The notes: generated by a model from the sequence alone, not told the origin. A DNA stretch of 50,322 nt from Noviherbaspirillum malthae (GCF_015352985.1 NZ_JACYXF010000045.1:1-50322), one strand, 5' to 3'; counted from the stretch's first letter, positions 25,184 through 34,755 are shown. Made by a program: numbers and translations.

Positions 25184-26170
25184 ATGAAAAACGAAATGCA
25201 AGGAAACGCTCTGCTCAGCGTGCGTGTAGCCAGGAAGCAGGCAGAGGCGGAAGGCATCTGCACCTTTGAACTGCGCGACGTCGACAACCGGCGACTGCCG
25301 GCCTTCACAGCCGGCGCGCATGTCGATGTGCATGTCGCGCCGGGCATCGTGCGCCAGTATTCGCTGTGCAGCGACCCGCGCAATTGTTCACACTACCTGA
25401 TCGGCGTGCTGAAGGAACCCGGGAGCCGCGGAGGATCGCGCGGCATGCATGAGAAGATCCATGAAGGCGACTTGCTGCATATCAGCGTGCCGGCGAATCA
25501 CTTTGCCTTGCAGCCTGCGCGAAAGACGCTGCTCTTCGCCGGCGGCATCGGCATCACGCCCATCATCTGCATGGCCGAGCAACTAAGTGCCGAGGGTGCT
25601 GATTTCAGCCTGCACTATTGCGTGCGCTCCTTGCCGAAGGCTGCCTTTCTTGCCCGCATGGAAGCAGCGCCTTACAGCCGGGCAGTTCACCTGCATGTCG
25701 ATGATACTCCGCCTGCCGAACGCTTCGACCCGGCGGCAATTTTGCGCGATGCAGCGCCGGACTCGCATTTGTACGTATGCGGGCCTGCCGGCTACGTGGC
25801 ATGGATCACGCAAGCCGCGCGAGACGCAGATTACCCGCCGCAACAGGTGCATGTCGAATACTTTGCAGCTCCCGGCTCACCTGTCTTCGAAGACAGCGAC
25901 AATGCAGACTTTCAGGTTCGCATTGCAAGCACCGGCAGAACCTATTCCATCGGGAGTGACCAAACCATCGTCGATGCGCTGGCCGACTGCGGCGTCGAGA
26001 TACCGGTTTCGTGCAAGGAAGGCGTCTGCGGCACTTGCCTGACACGCGTGCTCGACGGTGAAGTCGATCACCGCGATTACTATCTCAGCCAGGCCGAACA
26101 GGCTTGCCATGACCAGATGCTGCCCTGCTGCTCGCGCGCCAAAGGCCGCATGCTCGTTCTCGATCTATGA
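25184..26170 (+). CDS. Rieske oxygenase reductase component (FNR-type flavin domain plus plant-type 2Fe-2S)
   Basis: The 328-residue reductase moves electrons from NAD(P)H through flavin and a 2Fe-2S cluster to the oxygenase. Flavin motif RQYSLCSDP (near 60), nucleotide motif GGIGITPIICMAEQL, and a C-terminal ferredoxin domain with CKEGVCGTCLTRVLDGEVDHRD plus a final Cys in MLPCCSRAKG give the order FMN-NAD-2Fe-2S. This order is that of VanB/phthalate dioxygenase reductases. The open frame extends upstream, but ATG at 25184 follows the permease stop by 10 bp and gives the usual length. It serves the oxygenase at 22405. Confidence 0.92.
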   Translation: MKNEMQGNALLSVRVARKQAEAEGICTFELRDVDNRRLPAFTAGAHVDVHVAPGIVRQYSLCSDPRNCSHYLIGVLKEPGSRGGSRGMHEKIHEGDLLHISVPANHFALQPARKTLLFAGGIGITPIICMAEQLSAEGADFSLHYCVRSLPKAAFLARMEAAPYSRAVHLHVDDTPPAERFDPAAILRDAAPDSHLYVCGPAGYVAWITQAARDADYPPQQVHVEYFAAPGSPVFEDSDNADFQVRIASTGRTYSIGSDQTIVDALADCGVEIPVSCKEGVCGTCLTRVLDGEVDHRDYYLSQAEQACHDQMLPCCSRAKGRMLVLDL

Positions 26171-26176
26171 CACCTC

Positions 26177-27619
26177 ATGAATGACTTTCCGACCATGTCC
26201 GACAAATCCGCTTCCTGCCTGATCCGCAATGCCGCCGCCATCATGACCGGCTTGCCGGGCGATGCGGCGCGTCATTCCGGACCGGATATCCGTATCACTG
26301 ACGGCATCATCACCGCCATCGGCAGACTGCAGCTGATGGCGGACGAACGCATCATCGATGCGAGCGATTGCGTCGTCTATCCGGCATGGGTCAATACCCA
26401 TCACCACCTGTTCCAGTCGCTTTTGAAGGGCGATCCGGCCGGCATCAATCTGTCGCTGACGCCCTGGCTCGCCGCGACGCCCTACCGGTATCGGGCGAAA
26501 TTCGATGAGGAGAATTTCCGGCTCGCGGTACGCATCGGATTGGTTGAGCTGATGCGTTCCGGCTGCGTGACCGTGGCCGACCACAATTACCTCTACTACC
26601 CCGGCATGCCCTTCGATACCTCGGAAATCCTGTTCGAGGAAGCCGCCGCGCTCGGCCTGCGCTTTGTGCTGTGCCGGGGCGGCGCCACGCGGACACGGCA
26701 GCTAGAAGCGGAACTGCCGTCGGCGCTGCGGCCTGAGACGCTGGATGATTTCATGGCCGACGTGGCACGGCTGACCGCGCGTTATCACGATTCCTCGCCG
26801 GCGGCAATGCGGCGCGTCGCGATGGCGCCAACTACGCCGCTGTTCTCGATGTCGCCGGCCGAGCTGCGGGAAACCGCCGCCGAAGCCCGCCGTCTCGGTA
26901 TCCGCCTGCACAGCCATCTGTCGGAAACCGTCGGCTACCAGGAGGCCGCACAAGGCATGCATGGATGTTCGCCGGTGGCTTTTGCGGGCGAACACGGCTG
27001 GCTCGGCTCCGACGTCTGGTTTGCCCATCTGGTCAAGCTCGATGCCGAGGAGATCCGCCTGCTTGGCAGCACCGGAACCGGCATCGCCCATTGCCCGCAA
27101 AGCAACGGCCGGCTCGGCAGCGGGATCGCGCCGGTGCAGGCGCTGGAGGAAGCTGGGGTCGCCGTCTCGATCGGCGTTGACGGCGCCGCATCGAACGAGG
27201 CGGCCGACATGATTTCCGAAACCCATGCGGCATGGCTGATGCAGCGCGCCCGCGCCGGAGAGCTTGCAAGGCCGGCGTATGCAGGCGGAATGCATGAAGG
27301 CGGCGCGCACGCGGCTTCGGTGGAGGATGTGGTGCGCTGGGGTACGTCCGGAGGCGCGCGCGTGCTTGGCCTTTCCGGTGTCAATGGATTGCAGCCGGGC
27401 ATGGCTGCCGATATCGCGGTGTACTCGCTGGATGATCCGCGCTACTTCGGACTGCATGATCCGGCGATCGGTCCGGTGGCATCGGGCGGACGGCCTGTGC
27501 TGAAATGTCTGCTGGCCGGAGGCAGGATGGTAGTGGAGAATGATTGCATTCCGGGTGTGGATCTGAAGGAGCTTGGGCGGGAGGCGGCTGGGGCGGTTCG
27601 CAGGTTGCTGGCGGAATGA
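26177..27619 (+). CDS. Amidohydrolase, 8-oxoguanine deaminase / AtzA-TrzN-like
   Basis: The 480-residue metal-dependent hydrolase has the HxH metal motif at His75 and His77 (VNTHHHLFQSLLKGD). Further ligands are in LHSHLSETVGYQ and WFAHLVKLD, and the catalytic Asp is in VSIGVDGAASNEAADM. The pattern fits the cytosine/8-oxoguanine deaminase and triazine-hydrolase group, which remove amino or chloro groups from nitrogen heterocycles. The start may instead be Met7 (26195); neither has a strong ribosome site. It lies 6 bp after the reductase gene. In this cluster it could deaminate the product or substrate of the Rieske enzyme; exact substrate unknown. Confidence 0.88.
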   Translation: MNDFPTMSDKSASCLIRNAAAIMTGLPGDAARHSGPDIRITDGIITAIGRLQLMADERIIDASDCVVYPAWVNTHHHLFQSLLKGDPAGINLSLTPWLAATPYRYRAKFDEENFRLAVRIGLVELMRSGCVTVADHNYLYYPGMPFDTSEILFEEAAALGLRFVLCRGGATRTRQLEAELPSALRPETLDDFMADVARLTARYHDSSPAAMRRVAMAPTTPLFSMSPAELRETAAEARRLGIRLHSHLSETVGYQEAAQGMHGCSPVAFAGEHGWLGSDVWFAHLVKLDAEEIRLLGSTGTGIAHCPQSNGRLGSGIAPVQALEEAGVAVSIGVDGAASNEAADMISETHAAWLMQRARAGELARPAYAGGMHEGGAHAASVEDVVRWGTSGGARVLGLSGVNGLQPGMAADIAVYSLDDPRYFGLHDPAIGPVASGGRPVLKCLLAGGRMVVENDCIPGVDLKELGREAAGAVRRLLAE

Positions 27620-27755
27620 GGGCTGGCAGGGGGAAGATGCATATCGCGCATCTCATGCGTTGCCGCCGGCTTAAGTGATTAAAGAAACGTCTTTTCGGAG
27701 TTGGCCTATACGCTTGGACTCCCTTCTCCCGCATGCGTGGCGCAGGGAGGATTTT

Positions 27756-27895
27756 GCAAACCACTGGTTTGCGCTGACGAAGCCGATTTGGCTTGCAAGC
27801 CAAATGCGGGGCGCGGAGCGAGGGAGTTGTCAAGACCGTCGGAGGCTGTACTATCGCCCTCACCCCTGGCCCCTCTCCCGCCTGCGGGAGAGGGG
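27756..27895. repeat. Cluster of three intergenic palindromes
   Basis: In the 331-bp gap after the amidohydrolase gene there are three palindromic elements. GCAAACC-ACT-GGTTTGC lies at 27756-27772. The 20-bp perfect palindrome ATTTGGCTTGCAAGCCAAAT lies at 27786-27805. A 12-bp stem CCCCTCTCCCGC/GCGGGAGAGGGG with a 2-base loop lies at 27870-27895. The last is of the REP-like kind common between Burkholderiales genes. No protein gene is evident in the gap; the hairpins may end transcription of the convergent units. Confidence 0.65.
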
Positions 27896-27950
27896 AATTC
27901 ATCCCGTCTTGGCCTCTCGATGCCATGTAGATCTTCTGCGCCACTCTGCT

Positions 27951-28865
27951 TTAATCCATCAACCACTCCGCCTTCGACAACCGCTCCACGAAAAACCGCG
28001 CCAAGACATCTACCTTCGCCGGCCGGCTCCGCGCCGAAGGCGTCACGAAATACAGCCCGCCCAGCGTCATCTTCCAATCCGCCAGAATCACTTCCATGCG
28101 CCCGTCGTGAATGTATTCCGCGGCGATGAAGTCCGGCAGCTCCGCTACCGCAAGCCCGGCCAGAATCATCGGAACCATCGCATCGGAATTCGTCACGCGC
28201 AGCTGCCCTTCCGGCACGACGGTTTCTTCCCTGCCCTTCTTGTTCGTCAGGCGCCAGACATCATTGCGCGCACGATAGGCATACCCCAGGCAGTGCTTCG
28301 GATTCAGGTCGCCGGGCCGCTTCGGACGTCCATGCCTGTCGAGATACGCAGGTGCGGCAACGATGAGCCGCGACACGGAGCACAGCTTTCTGGCCACCAG
28401 CGATGAATCCGGCAGCACGGCAATCCTCAGCGCCGCATCGAATCCTTCAGCGACCAGATCGACCGTTGCATCGGACAGGTGAAGGTCGACCGATACGTCC
28501 GGATATGCCGACAGGAAGTGGGGAAGGATGGGTGCCACCCATTTCAGCCCGAACGACATGGGCACGGCCAACCTGACCAGGCCGCGCGGCTGCACCGACA
28601 GCTCGCGCGCCACGCCTTCGACCTGCTCCGCATCCCGATAGATGCGCGTGGCGCTCTCGGCAATCGTGCGGCCGAATTCGGTCAGCGCCAGCTGACGGGA
28701 TGTGCGGTTGAACAGACGCGCGCCCAAGCGCTCCTCGAGCCGGCTGACCGCCCGTGATACGGTGGCCACCGACACATCCATCGCCCGTGCGGCAGCGGCA
28801 AACGAGCGCTCCTCCACGACCTTGGCGAACATCGCCAACCCTTCGAAATCCGGAATTTTTGACAT
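27951..28865 (-). CDS. LysR-type transcriptional regulator
   Basis: The protein of about 304 residues (from Met at 28865; an ATG at 28892 is also possible and gives 313) has the N-terminal LysR helix-turn-helix FAKVVEERSFAAAARAMDVSVATVSRAVSRLEERLG. The effector domain is of the CrgA/DsdC-like group (VRLAVPMSFGLKWVAPILPHFLSAYPDVSVDLHLSD). It is divergent from the short-chain dehydrogenase at 28992, and such pairs are commonly regulator and target. An imperfect dyad TGCT-N7-AGCA (28897-28911) is in the gap. Confidence 0.9.
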   Translation of the reverse strand: MSKIPDFEGLAMFAKVVEERSFAAAARAMDVSVATVSRAVSRLEERLGARLFNRTSRQLALTEFGRTIAESATRIYRDAEQVEGVARELSVQPRGLVRLAVPMSFGLKWVAPILPHFLSAYPDVSVDLHLSDATVDLVAEGFDAALRIAVLPDSSLVARKLCSVSRLIVAAPAYLDRHGRPKRPGDLNPKHCLGYAYRARNDVWRLTNKKGREETVVPEGQLRVTNSDAMVPMILAGLAVAELPDFIAAEYIHDGRMEVILADWKMTLGGLYFVTPSARSRPAKVDVLARFFVERLSKAEWLMD

Positions 28866-28991
28866 CTGCAAATCTGCAATGATGGTTTTCAATTATTGCT
28901 ATTTTAAAGCAGTTCCACTCCCGATAAGCTTCTTCCTGCCATCCAAGCACAACGACGAACCGAACAACCTCATCACGCAAGGAGAATTACC

Positions 28992-29744
28992 ATGACACAG
29001 AAACTCAACGGAAAAATCGCTCTGGTTACCGGCGGCACCAGCGGCATCGGGCTTGCAACAGCGAAACGCTTTGCCAGCGAAGGCGCCCATGTGTTCATCA
29101 CCGGGCGGCGCCAAGCGGAACTGGAAGCCGCCGTGGCGGCGGTCGGCAATGCGACAGGAATTCGCGTCGACTCCTCCAGCCTGTCCGATCTCGACACGCT
29201 GTTTGCACGCATCAAGGACACCAGGGGCCGGATCGACGTGCTCTTCGCCAATGCGGGCGGCGGATCGATGCTGCCGCTGGGCCAGATCACCGAAGAACAG
29301 TTCGACGACACCTTCGGCCGCAATGTGAAGGGCGTGCTGTTCACCGTGCAAAAGGCACTGCCGCTGCTGTCGGACGGCGCCTCCGTCATCCTGACCGGCT
29401 CTTCCGCGGCGCATACCGGCACCGCCGCATTCAGCGTGTATGCCGCCTCCAAGGCCGCGGTACGCGCCTTCACCCGCAACTGGATTCTGGATGTGAAGGA
29501 CCGCAACATCCGCTTCAACACCATCAGCCCCGGTCCGGTCAAGACACCGGGCCTGGTGGAACTGGCGGGACCGGACGCGGCGCAGCAGCAGGGCTTGCTC
29601 GACTACATGGCATCGCAAGTGCCGATGGGACGGGTTGCCGATCCGGACGAAGTGGCGAAAGCGGCCGTGTTCCTTGCGTCCGATGACGCAAGCTATGTCA
29701 ACGGCATCGATTTCGCAGTTGACGGTGGGCTGGCCCAGATTTGA
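28992..29744 (+). CDS. Short-chain dehydrogenase/reductase
   Basis: The 250-residue classical SDR has cofactor motif TGGTSGIG (residues 14-21), NAG at about 90 (FANAGGG), catalytic Ser in LTGSSAAHTG and YxxxK in YAASKAAVRAF, with the C-terminal VNGIDFAVDGG. The Arg in ITGRR after the second strand favours NADPH. AAGGAG precedes ATG. A gene for a 133-residue NTF2-like protein follows after 90 bp. Substrate unknown. Confidence 0.92.
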   Translation: MTQKLNGKIALVTGGTSGIGLATAKRFASEGAHVFITGRRQAELEAAVAAVGNATGIRVDSSSLSDLDTLFARIKDTRGRIDVLFANAGGGSMLPLGQITEEQFDDTFGRNVKGVLFTVQKALPLLSDGASVILTGSSAAHTGTAAFSVYAASKAAVRAFTRNWILDVKDRNIRFNTISPGPVKTPGLVELAGPDAAQQQGLLDYMASQVPMGRVADPDEVAKAAVFLASDDASYVNGIDFAVDGGLAQI

Positions 29745-29834
29745 TGCCCCTGTAATCATTACCGGCAAGACATCACAGGCTGCGGCATTCGGCTAACAAG
29801 AGAGCGTGCCGCAGCAGGCAGAAAGGACAACGAC

Positions 29835-30236
29835 ATGAACACAGCCAAAGCACTCCTGGAGCAATACCTTGCTTCCATCACCAACCCGGCCTCCGCGGCG
29901 GCGCTGTTTGCCGAAGACGGCGTACTTGAATTGCCCTATCTCGCTTCGCTCGGCATACCGCCGCGGGCACAAGGGCCTGCCGCGATCGAAAGCTTCATTG
30001 CTTCGCTGCTCAGGAAGGTGCCTGATTTCAAATTCAGGAACGTACGCATCCACATCGAGACACCAGAGCAAGTCTTCGCCGAGTACGATGTCGAAGCCGC
30101 GGTCGCGCCGACCGGAGGGATCTACCGCCAGTCCTATGCCGGGCGCCTTGTCAGCAACGGCACGAAGATCAGGCTGCTGCGTGAATCGCTGGATACCGTC
30201 GCCGTTGCCAAGGCATTCGGCATTCCAGTAGCCTGA
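29835..30236 (+). CDS. NTF2/SnoaL-like small protein
   Basis: The 133-residue protein has the alpha-beta cone pattern: helix KALLEQYLASITNPASAAALFAEDGVLELPYLASLGIPPRAQGPAAIESFIASLL, then strands FKFRNVRIHIETPEQVFAEYDVEAA and RQSYAGRLVSNGTKIRLLRESLDT. This is the SnoaL/ketosteroid-isomerase-like fold used by isomerases, cyclases and ligand binders. It is probably co-transcribed with the SDR and convergent with the LysR at 30243 (6-bp gap). Function unknown. Confidence 0.78.
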   Translation: MNTAKALLEQYLASITNPASAAALFAEDGVLELPYLASLGIPPRAQGPAAIESFIASLLRKVPDFKFRNVRIHIETPEQVFAEYDVEAAVAPTGGIYRQSYAGRLVSNGTKIRLLRESLDTVAVAKAFGIPVA

Positions 30237-30242
30237 GCATGT

Positions 30243-31151
30243 CTATTCCTGCCCGGTTCGCAGCGCCCTGGAAGACAGCTCGCATATCAGCCGCGAGACG
30301 AGGCGCGCGGCGCGTGTAACCGGTCTTTGCGTCGACGGCAGGAGCCATGCCTTTTGCTGCAGAGCCGGCTTGACCAGACGTGCAATCGCAAAGTCGTCGC
30401 TGGAATAGTCCCGCCGCGCCGCGAATACGGGAAGCACGGTGCACAGGCGGGCATGGCGGACCGCATCGTATATCAGTGATCCCGTTCCTGCCTCAAGAAT
30501 GAGCTGCAGGCTGAAATTCTGGCGCAAGGCAGTGTCGAGCAGTACGGACACCAGCATGTTGGGCCTGGGCGGAACGGCAAGCGGCAGGTCGCGCAGGATC
30601 GAGAACGGAACCTCTTCATCGAGTTCCGGCAGCAGCTCGCGCGGCGCCACGAGCGCAACGCCGGACTGCATCAGCAGCTCCGCCCCCTTGATTGCACCAC
30701 GCCCGTAGCTGTTGAAGATTCCCAGTTCGATACGCCCATTGGCCAGCCACTCCTCGACCTGGCCGCTGTAACCTTCAAGCGCACGCAATCGGATGCCGGG
30801 AAATTCGCTGCGCAGCCGGGCGCACAGCAAACTGATCAACGGCCTGGAGATTCCCGGGACTACGCCGACCTCCACCAGACCCGACGGCCTCTCGCGCTCG
30901 CCCTGCGCATCGCGCATCAGGCTTTCCGTCTCGCCGAGAATGATCTTGATGCGCGGCCACAGCCGCTCGCCGAGCTCTGTCAGCACCATGCCGCGGCCCG
31001 TGCGGTAGAACAGGCGACCGCCGAGTTCGTCTTCGAGACCGGAAATCTTCCGGCTCAGCGCGGACTGGTTCTCTCCCAATACCGCCGCTGCACGCGTGAG
31101 GCTGCCATGCTCCGCGATATCGCAAAATGCCTGCAACACCCGCTGGTCCAT
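30243..31151 (-). CDS. LysR-type transcriptional regulator
   Basis: The 302-residue protein (MDQRVLQAFCDIAEHGSLTRAAAVLGENQSALSRKISGLEDELG) has a classical LysR helix-turn-helix and a Nac/Cbl-like effector domain (GLVEVGVVPGISRPLISLLCARLRSEFP). Start at 31151 rather than 31178 because GGAGG lies 5 bases upstream. It is divergent from the CaiB/Bug/racemase/AcuI cluster at 31237-35757, whose regulator it likely is. The 85-bp gap holds repeated TTATGCG motifs. Confidence 0.92.
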   Translation of the reverse strand: MDQRVLQAFCDIAEHGSLTRAAAVLGENQSALSRKISGLEDELGGRLFYRTGRGMVLTELGERLWPRIKIILGETESLMRDAQGERERPSGLVEVGVVPGISRPLISLLCARLRSEFPGIRLRALEGYSGQVEEWLANGRIELGIFNSYGRGAIKGAELLMQSGVALVAPRELLPELDEEVPFSILRDLPLAVPPRPNMLVSVLLDTALRQNFSLQLILEAGTGSLIYDAVRHARLCTVLPVFAARRDYSSDDFAIARLVKPALQQKAWLLPSTQRPVTRAARLVSRLICELSSRALRTGQE

Positions 31152-31236
31152 GCCGCCTCCGTTATGCGAAATATGCAAACCTGCTTTATGCGCTTTGATG
31201 ATACCGCAACCGATGATTGCGAACTATATTGAGCAC

Positions 31237-32472
31237 ATGGATACCAAGACTCCCGCACAAAGCTCCCGACAAGCCCGTGAAGCCGGCCCGCTTGCCGGGC
31301 TGAAAATCATCGACCTCTCCACCGTCGTCGCCGGGCCTTTTGCGGCAGGCCTGCTCGCCGACTACGGCGCCGACGTCATCAAGGTGGAAATGCCCGGCAC
31401 GGGTGATGCGCTGCGTGCGCTGGCCCCTCACAAGGACGGCATACCGCTATGGTGGAAGGTGACCAACCGGAACAAGAAAGGTGTCACGCTGGACCTGCAT
31501 CAGGACGAGGCGCGAAAGCTGCTCGGCGCACTGGTGCGCGAGCGCGACGTGCTGGTAGAAAATTTTCGGCCCGGTACACTGGATTCCTGGGGCATCACGA
31601 GAGAATGGCTGCACGCCATCAACCCGCGCCTGACGATCCTGCGGGTCACCGGCTTTGGCCAGGACGGGCCGTATGCGAACAAGCCCGGGTTTGCCAGGGT
31701 GTTCGAATCCATGAGCGGCTTCACCCAGATCTGCGGGGAAGAGAACGGCTCGCCGCTGCATCTTGGCTATCCGATCTCGGATGCCGTGGGCGGCCTGTTC
31801 GGCGCCATCGGCGTGCTCGCCGCGCTCTATCGCCTCAAGGAACATCCGGAAGAAGCCGGGCAGGAAATCGACTGTTCGGTCACGGAATCCATGCTGCGGG
31901 TGCTGGAGTTCCTGCCGATCGAATATGACCAGCTCGGACGCGTCCGCACCCGCTCCGGCAACCGCAGCCAGTATGCTGCGCCCGGCAACGTCTACCGGAC
32001 TGCGGACGGCCGCTGGGCGTCGATCGCCGCCTCGACCCAGAGCATCTTCCTGCGCCTCTGCACGGCGCTCGGGCTGGAGGATCTTGCGTCCGATCCGAAG
32101 TTTCTGACCAACAAGTCCCGGGTCGAGCATCGCGACGAGCTCGACTCGCTGGTTGCCGATGCGATCGGCAAGATGACGTTGGCCGAACTGGGCGAGACGC
32201 TCGAGCGTCATGAAGTCGGTTTCTCGCCTATCTATGACATTGCTGACGTATTCGAAGACCCGCATTTCAAGGCGCGGCAGACGCTGATCGAAGTGGACGA
32301 TCATGAGCTCGGCGCCGTCACCATGCAGGCGGTGGTGCCGCGTTTTTCCGGCACGCCGGGAAATGTCCATGCGGCCGGCCCGTCGCTTGGCCAGCACAAC
32401 CTTGAGGTGTGGAAAGAATGCGGTCTCTCGGAATCCGAAATCGACCTGCTGCGCGAGCGCAGGGTGATCTGA
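31237..32472 (+). CDS. Class III CoA-transferase (CaiB/BaiF family)
   Basis: The 411-residue protein has LAGLKIIDLSTVVAGPFAAGLLADYGADVIKVEMPGTGD, NRNKKGVTLDLHQDEA, FRPGTLDSWGI and GFARVFESMSGFTQICGEENG, typical of succinyl-CoA- or acyl-CoA-dependent class III transferases. Start ATG at 31237 chosen over 31213 and 31096 because the family N-terminus begins soon after; neither has a strong ribosome site. First gene of a plus-strand set with Bug receptor, racemase-like and reductase genes. It presumably activates the acid captured by the receptor. Confidence 0.9.
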   Translation: MDTKTPAQSSRQAREAGPLAGLKIIDLSTVVAGPFAAGLLADYGADVIKVEMPGTGDALRALAPHKDGIPLWWKVTNRNKKGVTLDLHQDEARKLLGALVRERDVLVENFRPGTLDSWGITREWLHAINPRLTILRVTGFGQDGPYANKPGFARVFESMSGFTQICGEENGSPLHLGYPISDAVGGLFGAIGVLAALYRLKEHPEEAGQEIDCSVTESMLRVLEFLPIEYDQLGRVRTRSGNRSQYAAPGNVYRTADGRWASIAASTQSIFLRLCTALGLEDLASDPKFLTNKSRVEHRDELDSLVADAIGKMTLAELGETLERHEVGFSPIYDIADVFEDPHFKARQTLIEVDDHELGAVTMQAVVPRFSGTPGNVHAAGPSLGQHNLEVWKECGLSESEIDLLRERRVI

Positions 32473-32560
32473 GTGTATTCGTCCCGCCCTTTCCAAGACA
32501 TTGCAAACGGAGCGCAGATTCCGGCATCACGTTCAACGAATGACACGACAGGAGACATTG

Positions 32561-33526
32561 ATGAAAGCGATATTGAGATGGCTGGTGATGGCTTCCGCCT
32601 TGCTTGCATTGGCCGCCAATGCACAGAATGCATCCACAAAGACCACCCGCATCTTGGTCGGCTTTCCGCCGGGCCAAGCGACCGACCTTGTCGCCAGGCT
32701 CGTTGCGGAAAGGCTGACGATCGCGCTCGGACATCCGGTCATCGTGGACAATCGGCCGGGTCAAGGCGGCAGCATCGCGCTCGCGCAACTGGCGAAGGCA
32801 CCGCCCGACGGCAGCGTGCTGTCGCTGTCGGCGCTGGCAGCCTATGTCGTCAATCCCTATCTGTACAAGAACGTTGCCTATGACAGCGTCAAGGACTTCG
32901 CTCCCATCGGCGTGGTGGCGGACCTGCCGATGCTGCTGGTCGTGCATCCGTCCGTGCCTGCGAACTCGCTGAAGGAACTGATCGATTATGCAAAGGCCAA
33001 TCCCGGCAAGCTGGCTTACGGCTCGTCGGGCAACGGTACGCTGTCGCATCTCCTGATGGAAGACTTCAAGCAGCGCTCGGGCCTGCAATTGCTGCATGCG
33101 CCCTATCCGGGCAGCGCCAAGGCGATCGGCGATCTGATGGGCGGCCTGGTCCAGGTGGGGCTGGACACCGTGGCCGTAACACAGGCGCACATCAAGAGCG
33201 GCAAGCTGCGCCTCATTGCGGCAGGCACGCCCAAGCCGCCGGCCGCTTTCCCGAGTACGCAGACCATTGCGGAGCAAGGCTTCGAAGGATTCGAGGCCGC
33301 TCCCTGGATCGCACTGTCCGCCCCGGCAGGCACTCCGCTCGAACTTCGCACGAAGATCAACGAGGAACTGGTCAAGGCAATCCGCTCGCCCGAATTTGCG
33401 GAGCGGCTGGTCGGCCTTGGCGCCGTTCCGCGGCCGAGCACGGTCGACGAGATGAGTGCACTGATGCAGAGCGAGCAGAAACGGTGGAAAGGCATCGTCG
33501 AGCGTTCGGGCGTGCGCGTGGACTGA
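32561..33526 (+). CDS. Bug-family (TctC) periplasmic solute-binding receptor
   Basis: The 321-residue protein has a Sec signal peptide (MKAILRWLVMASALLALAANAQ) and Bug blocks TRILVGFPPGQATDLVARLVAERL, VIVDNRPGQGGSIALAQLAKAPPDG and GSSGNGTLSHLLMEDFKQRSGL. The ligand loop reads PPGQATD rather than the more common PPGGGTD, a possible specificity difference. A GGAGA ribosome site fixes ATG at 32561. It sits between two CoA-transferase-family genes with no TctA/TctB nearby, so the membrane partner must be elsewhere. Ligand probably a branched or aromatic carboxylate; not determinable. Confidence 0.92.
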   Translation: MKAILRWLVMASALLALAANAQNASTKTTRILVGFPPGQATDLVARLVAERLTIALGHPVIVDNRPGQGGSIALAQLAKAPPDGSVLSLSALAAYVVNPYLYKNVAYDSVKDFAPIGVVADLPMLLVVHPSVPANSLKELIDYAKANPGKLAYGSSGNGTLSHLLMEDFKQRSGLQLLHAPYPGSAKAIGDLMGGLVQVGLDTVAVTQAHIKSGKLRLIAAGTPKPPAAFPSTQTIAEQGFEGFEAAPWIALSAPAGTPLELRTKINEELVKAIRSPEFAERLVGLGAVPRPSTVDEMSALMQSEQKRWKGIVERSGVRVD

Positions 33527-33571
33527 GCATAATCTTCAGGCCAACCGATTGACTCCACGAAAAGGATACGC

Positions 33572-34726
33572 ATGGGAGCGCTTGCAGGCGTGAAGGTACT
33601 CGAGTTCGAGGCGATCGGACCGGCGCCGTTCTGCGGAATGATGCTGTCCGACATGGGAGCCGATGTGCTGCTGGCCGAACGTGCGAGCGATCCGCGCCAG
33701 GGATTCGGACGCGAGCGCTGGTTCGACGTGATGCTGAGAGGACGCCGCTCGGTCACGCTCGACCTCAAGTCCGAAGGCGGCGTGGAAGCGGCGCTTGCGC
33801 TGGCCGAAAAAGCCGATGTGCTGATAGAGGGCTATCGCCCCGGCGTGATGGAACGTCTCGGCCTCGGACCTGACATACTGCTGCAGCGCAATCCGAAACT
33901 GGTGTACAGCCGCATCACGGGGTGGGGACAGCATGGTCCGTTCGCCGATCTGGCGGGACATGACATCAACTATCTCGCACTGAGCGGCGTGCTCGATGCG
34001 ATCGGACACAAGGGCGAACGGCCGGTGCCGCCGCTGAACCTGGTGGGCGACTTCGGCGGAGGCGGCATGCTGCTCGCGTTCGGCATTGTCTGCGCATTGC
34101 TGGAAGCGCGCAGGACGGGCCAGGGACAAGTCATCGACGCCGCCATGACCGACGGCGCCGCCCTGCTCGCGACGATGTTTTCGGGCATGCTGGCCGCCAA
34201 CCGATGGAGCTTGGAACGCGGCAGCAACATGCTCGATTCAGGCGCTCCCTGGTACGACACCTACCAGACCCGCGACGGAAAGTTTGTCGCCGTCGGTGCG
34301 ATCGAACCCAAGTTTTATAGCGAGTTGCTGGTGAAGCTCGGCCTGGAAAATGACGCATTGCCGGAACAGCGTGACCAGCAAAGGTGGCCGGAGCTGCGCG
34401 AACGGTTCGCCGCGGTGTTCCGGACAAAGACACGAGATGAATGGGCCGAGGTTTTCAAGGACAGCGATGCCTGCGTCACGCCCGTTCTCAGTTTTGCCGA
34501 GGCGCCCCGCCACCCGCATCACCAGGCGCGGGAAACCTATCTGACCTCGGGCCGGATTGAACAGCCGGCGCCGGCGCCCAGACTGAGCATGACACCGGCA
34601 GGTGTAAGGTCTGCTCCGCCTGAACGCGGCGAAGAGGGAGAAGCGGCGCTGCTGGACTGGGGATTCGGCAAGGAAGACATCCGCAGGATGCAGGCACTGG
34701 GCCTCGGTTACATGCAAAAACCATGA
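33572..34726 (+). CDS. Alpha-methylacyl-CoA racemase-like CaiB family protein
   Basis: The 384-residue protein is of the CaiB fold, in the AMACR/Mcr branch: ALAGVKVLEFEAIGPAPFCGMMLSDMGADVLL, YRPGVMERLGLGP, and especially GWGQHGPFADLAGHDINYLALSGVLDAIG, which carries the His and Asp block used by AMACR for epimerising 2-methylacyl-CoA. NLVGDFGGGGMLLAFGI is also typical. AAAGGA precedes ATG. Together with the CaiB transferase at 31237 and the AcuI-like reductase, it suggests handling of branched acyl-CoA. A transferase activity cannot be excluded. Confidence 0.86.
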   Translation: MGALAGVKVLEFEAIGPAPFCGMMLSDMGADVLLAERASDPRQGFGRERWFDVMLRGRRSVTLDLKSEGGVEAALALAEKADVLIEGYRPGVMERLGLGPDILLQRNPKLVYSRITGWGQHGPFADLAGHDINYLALSGVLDAIGHKGERPVPPLNLVGDFGGGGMLLAFGIVCALLEARRTGQGQVIDAAMTDGAALLATMFSGMLAANRWSLERGSNMLDSGAPWYDTYQTRDGKFVAVGAIEPKFYSELLVKLGLENDALPEQRDQQRWPELRERFAAVFRTKTRDEWAEVFKDSDACVTPVLSFAEAPRHPHHQARETYLTSGRIEQPAPAPRLSMTPAGVRSAPPERGEEGEAALLDWGFGKEDIRRMQALGLGYMQKP

Positions 34727-34755
34727 CAAGAACCTAACGCCAATAAAGGAAACCG

